Source of the DNA: Aestuariibaculum suncheonense | GTDB taxonomy: Bacteria > Bacteroidota > Bacteroidia > Flavobacteriales > Flavobacteriaceae | Length of the DNA: 64,000 bases | NCBI RefSeq assembly: GCF_014596935.1 | Contig: NZ_JACVXC010000001.1 | Coordinates: 430,783 to 494,782 of the forward strand | Reading direction: 5' to 3' | Part shown: positions 9,501-18,232 of the stretch, piece by piece | How positions within the stretch are numbered: position 1 is the stretch's first letter | Layout of the letters: every line of letters begins with the position of its first letter | Translations under genes and position numbers: made by a program | Notes under the pieces: generated by a model | Told to the model about the DNA's origin: nothing | The model's input: the letters and a program-made list of their open reading frames with translations, nothing else | The model's database searches: none

Positions 9501-12027
9501 AATCTAAACCTGTAATAGATCCAGAAACATTGTATAGATCTACTTTTTGAATAGCAATATTATAAGTGGTTGTAGATTCGTCAATACTTAAACTGGTACC
9601 ATTAGAAATAATATATCCATTGGCATTAGTTAAATTCATATTGTAAGTGTATCCAATAGGTAAATCAATTTGATAATTACCACTATTTACTGTTGTTTCC
9701 CATGTTTTCCCAGCCTCGTTAGTAAATTGAATGCTGTATCCAGATGGTATATCTGTAGCCATAGAAGTGTCAACTGTTCCCGTAAGAGATAGATAAGTCG
9801 CATCTTTTCTAACAATATGGTAGTAGCTAGGTTTATCTGTAGCATCATAAAGGTGATAAGTTCCGGCAGATTTGGCAACAAATTTAATTTCAGTAAGAGT
9901 TCCAGGTAAGTCTACAATATCGTTTTGAGCAGAAGGATCTGGAACATATTCAAAGTGAAGTTTTCCACTGCCGTTTTGCGATAGTCCCCAAATGGTGAGT
10001 TCATCGTCTTCACTAAGAGCAATACTTAAATAGCGACCAGTAGCCCCTGTGGCATTGACGTAAATTCTTCCAGTATATTCGGTAACGCCAGATAGGTTTT
10101 CATCATATCGACTTAAATTTGTGTTAGAGGTTCTTAGGCGGTCTGAAGATCCCCCAACCCAGCTTAGTACACCAGCTGTAAATGAAGGCAATGTTACGCC
10201 AGCAGTTCCTGGGCTAATAGAAGCACCATACCAAGCATTAATATCGTCTTCGGTAAGTTTATTATTGTATTGTGTGTCATCTAGTTGAACAGCCCCAAAA
10301 TCCCATACATCTGGTAGGCCGTTTGAAGGTGTTATAGCTGCAGCATTTTCAATTGTTAAACCGTGAAGATATACTTCGGCCGTTGGAAAGTTTGCACTTT
10401 TTAGAGTTGCTGTAATGACTCCGGCTGGTCCTGTGTACGAAAAGCTTGAAGCAAAAGCATCCGAAATACCAATGTTTTGGGCGGCTATAGTCCCTAAAAC
10501 ATTCGAGTTGGCATCTGTAAATTCAAAAACAGCATCGGTAGCACTTCCATATATATCTACGATAAAACTGATTGTTGCATTACCGGCAACAACCATATCG
10601 AATGAGTTTCCGGGGAAAGCAACCAATCCATGTGTTGCATCATGAAATCCAAATTTAACACTATCAGTTGTTGTATTGCTGTTAATAGTTACAATACCAT
10701 CACTGGTTATAAAGGTCGAATATCTTAATGATGAATATGAAGTTTGTGGTATTTCAGAACCATCTGCAAAATTGTAGGTGTATAGTGTTCCGGGTTCGGC
10801 AGTAACAGTAGAACTGTTATCTGCTATAGTAATTGGGAATGAATTTGGGTTGCTGGTTGTATCAGAAAACGTGATAGTTAAAACATTTCCAGAGATTGTA
10901 GCTGAGGCGATATCGCCTGTTACGATTGGGGTATATGTTGAAAGGGCTTGACCTCCTAAATCAATTAAAATGGAGCCCGCTTCATTGGTCGCGCTTATAA
11001 CAGTGCCTTCATTTACGGTAATGGATGCATTGCTACTGGCATCAGCTCCTGAAGTAAAAGTGATTTCAGTTCCGTTGATGGTTACTGTACCAGATTTCTG
11101 TACCCATGGTGTTAAATTCACTTCAAAAGGAATAGGTGAAATTTCTATATACGGAATGTAAGTTGTTCCGCCTCCAGTATGTTCTAAAACTACAGTTCCA
11201 GCATCACCGGCATATAAAAAATCAACAAACAAAGGATTGCCATCACTATATGTTGCTCCGGTATTGTTACTTTGTGAAGCAATGTCAAAAGCTCCTGAAG
11301 TGCTTGAAACATCTATATTCCCGCCAGAATATTGATCTGCAGCTACTCTGATGTAGCTATTTCCTGCTATCTGAAGTGTTATGGAGTTTCCATCTTTAAA
11401 AGTAATACCATGCTGAGAACCGTTAAGGCCAAGGCCATTGCAGCATCCGGCATCGATGACAAATAGACCAGCTTCAATATGATTAGATGGACTTGCAGGA
11501 ACAATGCTTTGATCTCTTAAATCAAATTTATAAGCAATGTTTTTTTCGGCGGCACTAAAGTCTTTTCCAAGTTGTACAGGAATCACTTCAATACTAGGTA
11601 AATAGGTGTCGTTACCTGTTCCTGAAACTGTTTTGAAATTTAAGGTTGTAGCCGTTCCTGAGTAAACAAAATCATAAGTATCTACTTTATCGTTAACAAC
11701 TTTAGTTATTTGTTCGCCTAAGTCTCCCGTGGTTGTCGCGGTTCCCACCATGTTAAGGCCTGAATACTGAGAGCCTAAAAAGCGAATGGTACAACTTCCA
11801 TCTACATTAATATTGATTTCATTACCTAATTTTAAATTTAAACCGTAGGACGTACCATGATAGATATAAGTTCCGCCTAAAGTAAGTTTTCCATCAGCAC
11901 TGGCTTGGTTGGTAATAATAGTCCCATCAGTAAAGTCGTAAGTGACGGCATTTGTAATTTGCCCATGAGCCACAAAGGCTGCACAAAGCAATGAAATAAC
12001 AAAAATAAAGGATAGTTTTTGTTTCAT
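6505..12027 (-). CDS. Giant multidomain pectin methylesterase (CE8) secreted by the type IX system
   Basis: This 1,840-residue protein starts with a signal peptide ending in AHGQ. Residues about 25-730 contain four related beta-sandwich modules (openings VTYDFTDG, YKFDLRDQ, YTYNFADG, VWDFGAVQ), probably carbohydrate binding. Carboxypeptidase-regulatory-like beta domains follow (about 760-1010). The CE8 domain (about 1125-1510) shows RVGVDKDYQTINGALNAIS, GRQDSFYG and DYIFGG with the two catalytic Asp, and YFGRPWQ with the active-site Arg. Thrombospondin type-3 calcium repeats (DTDNDGISDATDNC, DSDGDGLMDNEDSCPN) come next. The last 80 residues are a T9SS type A sorting domain starting at AYPNPTKG. 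It is a cell-surface or released enzyme. An AATCGATT operator sits at its promoter. Confidence 0.9.
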   Translation of the reverse strand: MKQKLSFIFVISLLCAAFVAHGQITNAVTYDFTDGTIITNQASADGKLTLGGTYIYHGTSYGLNLKLGNEININVDGSCTIRFLGSQYSGLNMVGTATTTGDLGEQITKVVNDKVDTYDFVYSGTATTLNFKTVSGTGNDTYLPSIEVIPVQLGKDFSAAEKNIAYKFDLRDQSIVPASPSNHIEAGLFVIDAGCCNGLGLNGSQHGITFKDGNSITLQIAGNSYIRVAADQYSGGNIDVSSTSGAFDIASQSNNTGATYSDGNPLFVDFLYAGDAGTVVLEHTGGGTTYIPYIEISPIPFEVNLTPWVQKSGTVTINGTEITFTSGADASSNASITVNEGTVISATNEAGSILIDLGGQALSTYTPIVTGDIASATISGNVLTITFSDTTSNPNSFPITIADNSSTVTAEPGTLYTYNFADGSEIPQTSYSSLRYSTFITSDGIVTINSNTTTDSVKFGFHDATHGLVAFPGNSFDMVVAGNATISFIVDIYGSATDAVFEFTDANSNVLGTIAAQNIGISDAFASSFSYTGPAGVITATLKSANFPTAEVYLHGLTIENAAAITPSNGLPDVWDFGAVQLDDTQYNNKLTEDDINAWYGASISPGTAGVTLPSFTAGVLSWVGGSSDRLRTSNTNLSRYDENLSGVTEYTGRIYVNATGATGRYLSIALSEDDELTIWGLSQNGSGKLHFEYVPDPSAQNDIVDLPGTLTEIKFVAKSAGTYHLYDATDKPSYYHIVRKDATYLSLTGTVDTSMATDIPSGYSIQFTNEAGKTWETTVNSGNYQIDLPIGYTYNMNLTNANGYIISNGTSLSIDESTTTYNIAIQKVDLYNVSGSITGLDSNIANLSLMFTPDPNSNTVFTPQVTLDSNTGTYTVQLEANLEYTISAEGVNDYFIPSNTVTIPASDTTQNITFETKATYAVNIDTPGLNAEQKAKLSITFTNLNEAGYSYTFNDVTTVVLRNGVYAITTSGLDEYPIELALTSNLEINDAIQTKTLTFNTVTNWPFNDADITSSTLFYKGISFTGTAGAIKNERAKGHLACATGGEINIPLQPGEKMIVTYYYAANFSIDGGTAITTNSGSTSQFESVEYKYAGTSVGTATITINASTYITNIQVVPVVDYKPELRVGVDKDYQTINGALNAISRMDRPNNERVTVLIDAGNYEEMVVIDNPNITLKNTSPEPSIALKNKGVDIDDHAVRITSYYGYGYNYFSQGTDNKWNPEALAVNKANGYQLYTNVSGTTNASYWNATLVVKSTGFIAEDIIIENSFNQYISKKESEDIVELGNGNKGTRPTDYGNTSVQDRSFVERAAAIGIANGADQVILNKCRIVGRQDSFYGGSNARVVAYKGAYMGAVDYIFGGMTAVFYQSDFVLNTSDVSSDAAYITAAQQGSGRGFLMYECNVISTIPGVNTASSQGAKPGYFGRPWQATTSEVVFYKTNIDVSTFNGYEGKSLIDAEGWRNTLGGESALMYEFGSIEKSGENNSANRASWSTVLSTPTLTDGTEITTFNFTKGNDDWDPIPTLIENEDTDNDGISDATDNCIDTYNPDQADMDNDGIGDVCDDSDGDGLMDNEDSCPNSTVGATIDVFGCEVFELPADNYSIVTTASTCNGGNNGSISVSADNNDYTYNVNISGSSTNYTLTLSSTNEFSDRVSELASGTYTICITIEGKDDYEQCFNVTLNGPEPLTTYSVVNHDNNTITLTMSGASVYHVEHNGKTTTTSKSEIVIDLTGGSNTIVVTTDEVCQGKFFEQIFVSESISAYPNPTKGFVQIYVGGTDDSINVGLFDVTGRNLMSKSENVPSNRVIELNISMMKSGSYVLSLDGKTVRKSVKIIKE

Positions 12028-12129
12028 GTCTCATTTGGTTTAGTTAGTGGTTTGTTGGTAAAAATTAATTTAGTTTGTCAATTAAGTAAGAACACTCTTG
12101 TTAATATGTTGATAAGTTTTTTATTTACT

Positions 12130-12145
12130 TGTAATCGATTGCATA
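12130..12145. promoter_or_regulatory. TGTAATCGATTGCATA operator (copy 1), before the giant methylesterase
   Basis: This palindrome with a central CG is built like a LacI-family operator. It is one of four copies noted in the window, all in intergenic DNA next to pectin genes. It lies immediately downstream of the -7-like box at 12144-12151 (minus strand), a position suited to repression. Confidence 0.65.
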
Positions 12146-12174
12146 AATTTATAAAAAATTATGATTTTGACAAA
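12144..12174 (-). promoter_or_regulatory. Promoter of the giant methylesterase gene
   Basis: On the minus strand, TTTG at 12174-12171 is followed after 19 bases by TAAATTTA at 12151-12144. This is one mismatch from TAnnTTTG. The spacing matches the SusC promoter exactly, and the AATCGATT operator follows at once. The leader to the ATG is about 110 bases. Confidence 0.5.
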
Positions 12175-12278
12175 TTTTTAAGTAGTGTTTTTAAATAATA
12201 TAAATGAATTAATAGTTTAGACGTGAGTCTCTTAATTATGAAAAGACTTATTCCTACAGATTCAGGTTATAGAATGTT

Positions 12279-13238
12279 TTATTTAAACACATTCTTCAAA
12301 AAGTTAACGGTATGGTTTAGTGTGGTTTCAAACCAGGGATTTACTAGCCAAAAGGAATGTGGACTATTTGGTAATGTATGGGTTTGGTTATAAATATTGT
12401 AATGGTTTAAAATGTCTAGCATGTCATCCCTTCCTGTATGAAATCGGGCATGCGAGCTGTTAATGAAAAGCATAGGAGGTGTATTCAATCCTACATATTC
12501 TAAAGGAGAAGCTTCTTTCCATAGTTTTAAATTTTCATCCTTTTCACCATTTAACCAGATACCCGCCATTGAAGTTTTACCGGGTTTTGATTCTGCAGCA
12601 GCTTCAGGATGTATTAATGAAACAACACCATCAATATTAACAATGGCCTGTACTTCGTTTGAAATTTTAGAATTAGTAGAATATAATGATGAATTAGGCG
12701 TTACCCCAACAAGCGTAGCCAAATGAGCTCCAGCTGAAGCACCTAAAATAACAATTTTGTTAGGGTTAATGCGATACTTTTTCGCATGCTTTTTTATCCA
12801 GATAATAGCATCTTTTAAATCGTTAACAGCAGCCGGATAGGTCGCTTCAAAACCTAGTCTATACGATACAGGAATGCCTACGTATCCATGCAGTGCCAAA
12901 TTCTGCCCCATAACACGCTGATTTTCTTTGCTTCCTACTAACCAACCGCCACCATGAATTAGTAATATCGCGGGATAAGTATCTTTTTTGTTTGATGATT
13001 TTGGTTGGTAAATGTCTAATTTTAATTTGGAAGACTTCGTTTTTTTATAGGTGATGTCTTGAAAGTAAATGATGCTATCGGAAGCTAAAGGTGTTATAGC
13101 CGAAATTAGAGGATAATCCTTTTTAAGCTTTTTAAAGGTGTTTTCAATGGTATAGGGTTTATAGTCTTCTTTTTTTTGACCATAAAAAGTTTTTAACGAA
13201 AAAAGAAACAGTAATATGGATAAAAGAGACTTATTCAT
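12279..13238 (-). CDS. Secreted alpha/beta-hydrolase esterase
   Basis: The 319-residue protein begins with a Sec signal peptide (SILLFLFSLKTFYGQ). The alpha/beta-hydrolase fold shows the oxyanion loop HGGGWLVGS, the nucleophile elbow GASAGAH (about residue 167) and a C-terminal PHSFWLV motif that should hold the catalytic His. This is the BD-FAE/acetylxylan-esterase-like type often found in plant-polysaccharide loci, where such enzymes remove acetyl or feruloyl groups. It follows another esterase gene by 8 bases, so the two form an operon. The substrate is inferred to be an ester on pectin or its side chains. Confidence 0.8.
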   Translation of the reverse strand: MNKSLLSILLFLFSLKTFYGQKKEDYKPYTIENTFKKLKKDYPLISAITPLASDSIIYFQDITYKKTKSSKLKLDIYQPKSSNKKDTYPAILLIHGGGWLVGSKENQRVMGQNLALHGYVGIPVSYRLGFEATYPAAVNDLKDAIIWIKKHAKKYRINPNKIVILGASAGAHLATLVGVTPNSSLYSTNSKISNEVQAIVNIDGVVSLIHPEAAAESKPGKTSMAGIWLNGEKDENLKLWKEASPLEYVGLNTPPMLFINSSHARFHTGRDDMLDILNHYNIYNQTHTLPNSPHSFWLVNPWFETTLNHTVNFLKNVFK

Positions 13239-13246
13239 TTTGTCAA

Positions 13247-14155
13247 TTATTTAATAAATTCCATTTCCTTAAGCCATTTAGTTGAAATGGTTTTCCATTC
13301 ATCAGTTAAATCGGAAGCATTATAAATACCTATCTTATGTTCGCCTTTAGGGAAAATATGGAGCGAACCTTTTACATTATGTTTTAGCATGGCTTCGTAA
13401 AACAGTATACTGTTCATAGGGTTTACAGTTTCGTCATTTTGTGCGTGAAATAAAATCGTTGGAGGTGTGTTAGCCGTTACCTGATGTTCGTTGGAGTAAT
13501 AGTGAATATTTTCCCAGCTGCAATGTTTTCCTAGAAAGTTGGTTTTACTGCCTTCGTGTGTGAATTTGCCTAGACTAATGACAGGTGATACCAACACCAT
13601 AAAATTCGGAATGAATCGTTCGTTGTCTAAGTCGTCGCCAATCATCGAAAAATCGGTAATATGTGTCGCAATAGTTGAGGCTAGATGTCCTCCAGCTGAT
13701 GCCCCATAAATCCCCACTTTATCTTTATCTAAATTCCATGCTTTAGCATTATGACGAATAATTTTCATGGCGCGTTGTGCATCTTGTACCGGACCTTGTT
13801 CACTGACAATTAAGTCGGGTGAATTTGGTAAACGATAGAGTAAAACAAAAGCTGTGATGCCTTGTGTGTTGTACCATTTTGCTAATTGAATGCCTCCTAG
13901 GTTATACGTTAGTTTTTGATAACCACCAGATGGTAAAATTAAAATGCTGGTTCCGTTTTGTTCTTCCTTTGGGGGGAAAAACATCAGCAATTTAGGTTCG
14001 GAAATTTGGGTAATACGTTCATGTTCCTCTATATGTTCTAAGGATATTTTTTTAGAGTTTGGCATGTTGCCTTTTGGCCATAAATTCATACTGTCTTGAG
14101 CATAAATTATGCAACTCATTAATAAAACACTATAAAAAAATATTCTTTTTTTCAT
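13247..14155 (-). CDS. Secreted alpha/beta-hydrolase, acetylesterase-like
   Basis: The 302-residue protein carries a signal peptide (SVLLMSCIIYAQ). Catalytic motifs are the oxyanion loop LPSGGYQKLTYN, GASAGGHLA (nucleophile Ser, about residue 153), HAQNDETVNP with the acid Asp, and GEHKIG with the His. This form is close to the putative acetyl-xylan or pectin acetylesterases common in Bacteroidota CAZyme clusters. MSC could also act as a lipobox, so it may be a lipoprotein. It is the first gene of a two-gene unit with the esterase at 12279, separated from the GH43 gene by a terminator. Confidence 0.8.
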   Translation of the reverse strand: MKKRIFFYSVLLMSCIIYAQDSMNLWPKGNMPNSKKISLEHIEEHERITQISEPKLLMFFPPKEEQNGTSILILPSGGYQKLTYNLGGIQLAKWYNTQGITAFVLLYRLPNSPDLIVSEQGPVQDAQRAMKIIRHNAKAWNLDKDKVGIYGASAGGHLASTIATHITDFSMIGDDLDNERFIPNFMVLVSPVISLGKFTHEGSKTNFLGKHCSWENIHYYSNEHQVTANTPPTILFHAQNDETVNPMNSILFYEAMLKHNVKGSLHIFPKGEHKIGIYNASDLTDEWKTISTKWLKEMEFIK

Positions 14156-14248
14156 TTCAATTATTTTTATTCGGTTGTTTCGTTTTGATGGGTTTGTGAT
14201 ATTTTTTGTTAAACTAATTTATTAGATTATAACTAAAAAACTTAACAT

Positions 14249-14278
14249 AAAAAAGGGTTAACAAATTAACCCTTTTTT
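14249..14278 (-). terminator. Intrinsic terminator after the GH43 gene
   Basis: An inverted repeat AAAAGGGTTAA-CAAA-TTAACCCTTTT with A and T runs on both sides lies 20 bases past the GH43 stop. It closes the GH28-DUF4861-GH105-GH43 unit. Confidence 0.8.
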
Positions 14279-14298
14279 AGCTGTTTAAAATTATATCA

Positions 14299-15927
14299 TT
14301 ATTTTAAAATATTGAAATAATCGATATCTGCATAGCCACCGCGTTTTGCTTCTTGGGTACTTACACTAAAAAGGCCGATTTTAGCGCCTATCCATTTACC
14401 TTCTCTAGCTTTAAACGGTTTTCCAATTTTTCTGAATTTTTTACCGTTTTCAGAATAATAAAATTGACATATGCTATGTGGTCCTGATACTTCCACTTTA
14501 AAATATGCAGAATTGGATTTGATACGATTTTGGTCGTTTACCTTTTCCTCTGTGCCTTTAATAGCATCGATAGCTTCGGTTTGTTTTATGAAAAATCCTT
14601 TTTCGTCGTGCGAAATACTCAGCGTGGCATAATCCATTCCCATAATAATTAAACCTGCTGTTTTTCCACTTTCGGCTTCTTCCGGTTGTAGCGTAATTTT
14701 GGTTTCGGCCGTGAAATTTGGAGCGGGAAATTTTTGAAGCAATAGATTAGGAACCATCCATAAGTTGGGTTCGTTTTCGGGCACTTTAATGGAGAACAAT
14801 CGTAAATAATCATTCCCTGGTAATTTAGCATGCCAAACCACATTATTGTTTGCATTCCATTGCCATTGCAAGCCGATATTGAATCCAGTGAAATCATCTG
14901 TTTCAACAGGGGTCTCAATAGGGTAGATTTCACCTACATTAGGTTTTTTATGAGACATTACAGGTTCACCGATACCATTGCCGTCTAAATCTTTACCCAT
15001 AACAGGCCAGTCGTTTTCCCAGATCATAGGTTGCAGGTGAACAATACGACCAATAGGACCAACATCTTGAAAATGGTAGAACCAGGATTCGCCATCGAGA
15101 GTGTCGACCCAAGCCCCTTGATGCGGTCCGTTAATTTTTGTTTTCCCTTGTTCTAATACGACTTTTTCTTCATAGGGACCATAAATATTTTTTGAACGCA
15201 GAACTAATTGCCATCCGGTAGTGACTCCACCAGCTGGCGCAAAAATATAGTAATAGCCGTTACGTTTATAAAATTTAGAGCCTTCAACCGTAGGATGGTT
15301 TTCGTGACCATCGAAAACGTGAATTCCCGGGTCTAACACTTTTGTGCCTTCCGGGTTTATTTTGTTTACCGACAACAAACTTTTCACACCGGCGCGACTT
15401 CCCGCGTAAGCGTGTACGAGATACGCATCTCCATTGTCGTCGAATAGGGGACAAGGGTCTATTAACCCTTTGCCTTCCATAACCAATACCGGTTCGTCCC
15501 ATACTCCATAAGGATCTTTGGTTTTAACCATGTAAATTCCAAAATCAGGATCTCCCCAATAAATATAAATTTCACCTTTGTGATAGCGGATAGCAGGCGC
15601 CCAAACACCGTTACCATGCTGTGGAATGTTAAAAGTTTCTAAAGGCACTTGAAGGGGTAAGGCATGGTTTATTAATTTCCAGTTTACCATGTCTTTGGAA
15701 TGCAAAATAGGTAAACCCGGTGTGGCGTTAAAGCTGGAGGCGGTCATATAATAATCGTCTCCAACTCTTACCACATCAGGATCTGAATAATCAGAATATA
15801 TAATTGGATTTTTATACGAGCCATCACCATTATCGGCAACCCAAACCTCAGATACATATGGTTTTTCGGTTTGTGCAACCAATAGTGATGAGCAAATTAA
15901 AGAAACTGCAATTATTGATAGTTTCAT
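14299..15927 (-). CDS. GH43-family glycosidase with C-terminal beta-sandwich, secreted
   Basis: The 542-residue protein starts with a signal peptide (SIIAVSLICSSLLVAQ). The five-bladed beta-propeller (about residues 35-330) carries the GH43 residues: Asp in YSDYSDPDVVRVGDDYYM (general base), Asp in LIDPCPLFDDNGDAYLVH (pKa modulator) and Glu in NHPTVEGSKFYKR (general acid). Residues about 345-540 form a concanavalin-like domain seen in GH43 beta-xylosidase/arabinofuranosidase subgroups. The likely role is removal of arabinose or xylose from pectin side chains, which fits the araBAD cluster about 30 kb away. The gene is in one unit with GH105, DUF4861 and GH28. Confidence 0.87.
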   Translation of the reverse strand: MKLSIIAVSLICSSLLVAQTEKPYVSEVWVADNGDGSYKNPIIYSDYSDPDVVRVGDDYYMTASSFNATPGLPILHSKDMVNWKLINHALPLQVPLETFNIPQHGNGVWAPAIRYHKGEIYIYWGDPDFGIYMVKTKDPYGVWDEPVLVMEGKGLIDPCPLFDDNGDAYLVHAYAGSRAGVKSLLSVNKINPEGTKVLDPGIHVFDGHENHPTVEGSKFYKRNGYYYIFAPAGGVTTGWQLVLRSKNIYGPYEEKVVLEQGKTKINGPHQGAWVDTLDGESWFYHFQDVGPIGRIVHLQPMIWENDWPVMGKDLDGNGIGEPVMSHKKPNVGEIYPIETPVETDDFTGFNIGLQWQWNANNNVVWHAKLPGNDYLRLFSIKVPENEPNLWMVPNLLLQKFPAPNFTAETKITLQPEEAESGKTAGLIIMGMDYATLSISHDEKGFFIKQTEAIDAIKGTEEKVNDQNRIKSNSAYFKVEVSGPHSICQFYYSENGKKFRKIGKPFKAREGKWIGAKIGLFSVSTQEAKRGGYADIDYFNILK

Positions 15928-15945
15928 TTAAATTAGTTGGGTGTT

Positions 15946-17193
15946 TTATTTGTTTAGTTCTAAGCTAGCCATAATAAATGGTCCGGTTCCTTTTGGATCG
16001 TTAGAACGGATTTTTTCACCGATGTAGTATTCATAAGAACCATCGCGGTAAGGATTTCCACCTAATCCGGCTACGGCACAACATTGATTTAAATTAACCA
16101 CACCGTTTTCTTCAACCGTAACTAATTTTTCTAAAAGTCCGTCGTAGGCTTTATTAGCTACTTCTAAATACTTTTCAGGTAAATAACCTTTTTTCACACC
16201 TTTAGCGAATGTATAGGTAAACATAGAAGTTCCTGTTGCTTCCAGATAGTTACCTTCTCTGTTGCCTTGATCAAGCACTTGCCACCATAAGCCGGATTCA
16301 TCCTGTACCTTAGTAATGGCTTCAGCATATTGATTTAAGTATGTGATGATTTTTTCACGTCCAGGGTGATTTTCAGGTAAAAAGTCTAATACATCAACCA
16401 TAGCCATACCGTACCATCCCATACCGCGAGACCAGAAATGCTGAGAATTACCTGTTTTTTTATTAGCCCATTTTTGTTCTTTACTTTCATCCCAACCGTG
16501 GTATAAAAGTCCGGTTTTTTGATCACGACTGTGCTTTTGAATTAAATCGAATTGAAGGACAACATGGTTGTAGATGTCTTCTTTTTTAGCTTCATCCTGG
16601 ATGTAATCGTTAGCGTATTTTGTATGGAAAGGTTCAGCCATATAAAGCCCGTCTAACCACATTTGGTACGGATAGATTTTTTTATGCCAGTACCCACCAT
16701 CGGAGGTTGTTGGTTGCGATTCTAACTGGCTATCTAAAGTTTGCATTGCTTTTAAGAAACGCTCTTCTTTGGTTATAGGGTATAAGAACAGTAAAACATC
16801 TCCAGACTTAATCATGTCTAAGTTTTGTTTTTCAAGACTATAAGTGTCGATGGTTCCTGTGCTGTCGATTAAAGTATCGGCATAGTCGTAAATGTAATCG
16901 AAGTATTCTTGTTTTTTTGTATCTTCATAAACACGAGCACAGGCACTTAAAACCAATCCAGGTGTATACGTCCAGCGTGCACGCGTGGCAAAGTCTAATT
17001 TGGTAGCTTCTGGAAAACGTTGAATTTCAGAAAGCATCATACGCTCTGACCATTTTAAATTTTCAGGAACCACTTTTTCAACGGTTGTAGTAGGTTGTTC
17101 CTCTTGGGTGTTTTCTTTTTTTGCATCTTTACAAGAGGAGACCGATAAGCCTAAGGCTAATGTAAAAACGGTAAAATATTTTGTTGTTTTCAT
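15946..17193 (-). CDS. GH105 unsaturated rhamnogalacturonyl/galacturonyl hydrolase, lipoprotein
   Basis: The 415-residue protein has a lipobox (LSVSSCKDA). It matches GH105, an (alpha/alpha)6 barrel that hydrolyses the unsaturated uronic acid left at the non-reducing end by pectin or rhamnogalacturonan lyases. Visible motifs are MWLDGLYMAEPF with the catalytic Asp and FWSRGMGWYGMAMVDVLDF with the second conserved region, plus ENGVVNLNQCCAVAGLGG. Length is slightly above the bacterial GH105 norm because of the lipoprotein leader. It should act in the periplasm on products of the PL1 and PL9 enzymes imported by SusC/SusD. Confidence 0.88.
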   Translation of the reverse strand: MKTTKYFTVFTLALGLSVSSCKDAKKENTQEEQPTTTVEKVVPENLKWSERMMLSEIQRFPEATKLDFATRARWTYTPGLVLSACARVYEDTKKQEYFDYIYDYADTLIDSTGTIDTYSLEKQNLDMIKSGDVLLFLYPITKEERFLKAMQTLDSQLESQPTTSDGGYWHKKIYPYQMWLDGLYMAEPFHTKYANDYIQDEAKKEDIYNHVVLQFDLIQKHSRDQKTGLLYHGWDESKEQKWANKKTGNSQHFWSRGMGWYGMAMVDVLDFLPENHPGREKIITYLNQYAEAITKVQDESGLWWQVLDQGNREGNYLEATGTSMFTYTFAKGVKKGYLPEKYLEVANKAYDGLLEKLVTVEENGVVNLNQCCAVAGLGGNPYRDGSYEYYIGEKIRSNDPKGTGPFIMASLELNK

Positions 17194-17198
17194 GATGC

Positions 17199-18209
17199 TT
17201 ATTTAATCGAATTTGTTGAGTTTAAGGTAGATAATTTTGTGTCTAAATCTTTTACGAAATCTGCTTCGGTTTTAATGCCATTAAGTTCTTGCTCCCAAGC
17301 TGCTAAAAAGTAATAGGTTACAGTTTCAGTAGTTGGTTTAAAGATGACTAAGTGTTCGTAGTCGCCTTTTTTCTGTTCGGCAACTTCATCTAATTTATAA
17401 AATAAGGCCATGCCTAAGTTATCGGCTGGATGCGCTAAAGTCTGTACACCATAAGTCGCAATATAAGCCCATGTTTCACCCTCTTTTTTATGAAATGCCA
17501 CACCATGGTCTACGATTCCAGTACATAATCCTTCAATGGCTTTAGAAGATGTTAATTCAGCTTTTGTATAGCGATCTTGAGGATAAATAGTTAGTTTAGA
17601 TTTTAAATCGATGATATCGTTTCCTGTTTCCCAACCCGTATAAGTGATATAGATTGATGAACTCGATTCGGTGTTGTTTACCTTTGCATAGGTGTCTTTA
17701 ACTCTTTGGAAGTGTACCATAGTGTCAGCAACAACACGACCGTAACCACCAAGTCCCATAGATTTTCCGGCTTTTAAAATATCCTGACCCCAAGGAGCAT
17801 CTTCATGATAAGAGTCGAAACCATCCTGTCCTACGTATGGTAAGACTAAAGAATCAACTTTTTTTCCATAAATATCGATAGCATTTCGCCAGTCTAAATA
17901 CAAGCGGTAGCCAACCTCCGCATTTTCCCAACCCGGACCTTCGTAGCGTATGTACCAGGAATGATCGGTGTGTTCTTTTGGAACTTGAAGCTCATTTACG
18001 TTTTTAAATGATGTTCCGCCGCTATACTCCATATGTCCTTTTGGGCCGTCAACCCATTTTCCGCCTTCAGCAATAGAAATTTCAGCATATGTTTTTGGTG
18101 TCTCCTTTACTTCAGCTACGACTTCACTTTCAGTTATTTGTTGAGATTTTTTCTCTTTACAAGAGATTAGACTTAATAAGACAATTGGTAAAATTGCTAT
18201 TTGTTTCAT
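17199..18209 (-). CDS. DUF4861-family lipoprotein
   Basis: The 336-residue protein has a lipobox (LLSLISCKEK). From memory the body matches DUF4861 (YAEISIAEGGKWVDG near the start, GPGWENAEVGYRLYLDWRNA in the middle). This family appears in pectin loci of Bacteroidota, usually beside GH105 and GH28; no biochemical activity is known to me. Acidic and aromatic residues are plentiful, as in carbohydrate-active proteins. It is 5 bases upstream of GH105 and 23 bases downstream of the GH28 gene, so the three are co-transcribed. Confidence 0.75.
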   Translation of the reverse strand: MKQIAILPIVLLSLISCKEKKSQQITESEVVAEVKETPKTYAEISIAEGGKWVDGPKGHMEYSGGTSFKNVNELQVPKEHTDHSWYIRYEGPGWENAEVGYRLYLDWRNAIDIYGKKVDSLVLPYVGQDGFDSYHEDAPWGQDILKAGKSMGLGGYGRVVADTMVHFQRVKDTYAKVNNTESSSSIYITYTGWETGNDIIDLKSKLTIYPQDRYTKAELTSSKAIEGLCTGIVDHGVAFHKKEGETWAYIATYGVQTLAHPADNLGMALFYKLDEVAEQKKGDYEHLVIFKPTTETVTYYFLAAWEQELNGIKTEADFVKDLDTKLSTLNSTNSIK

Positions 18210-18232
18210 GATTGAAAAGTTGTTTGAATGAT

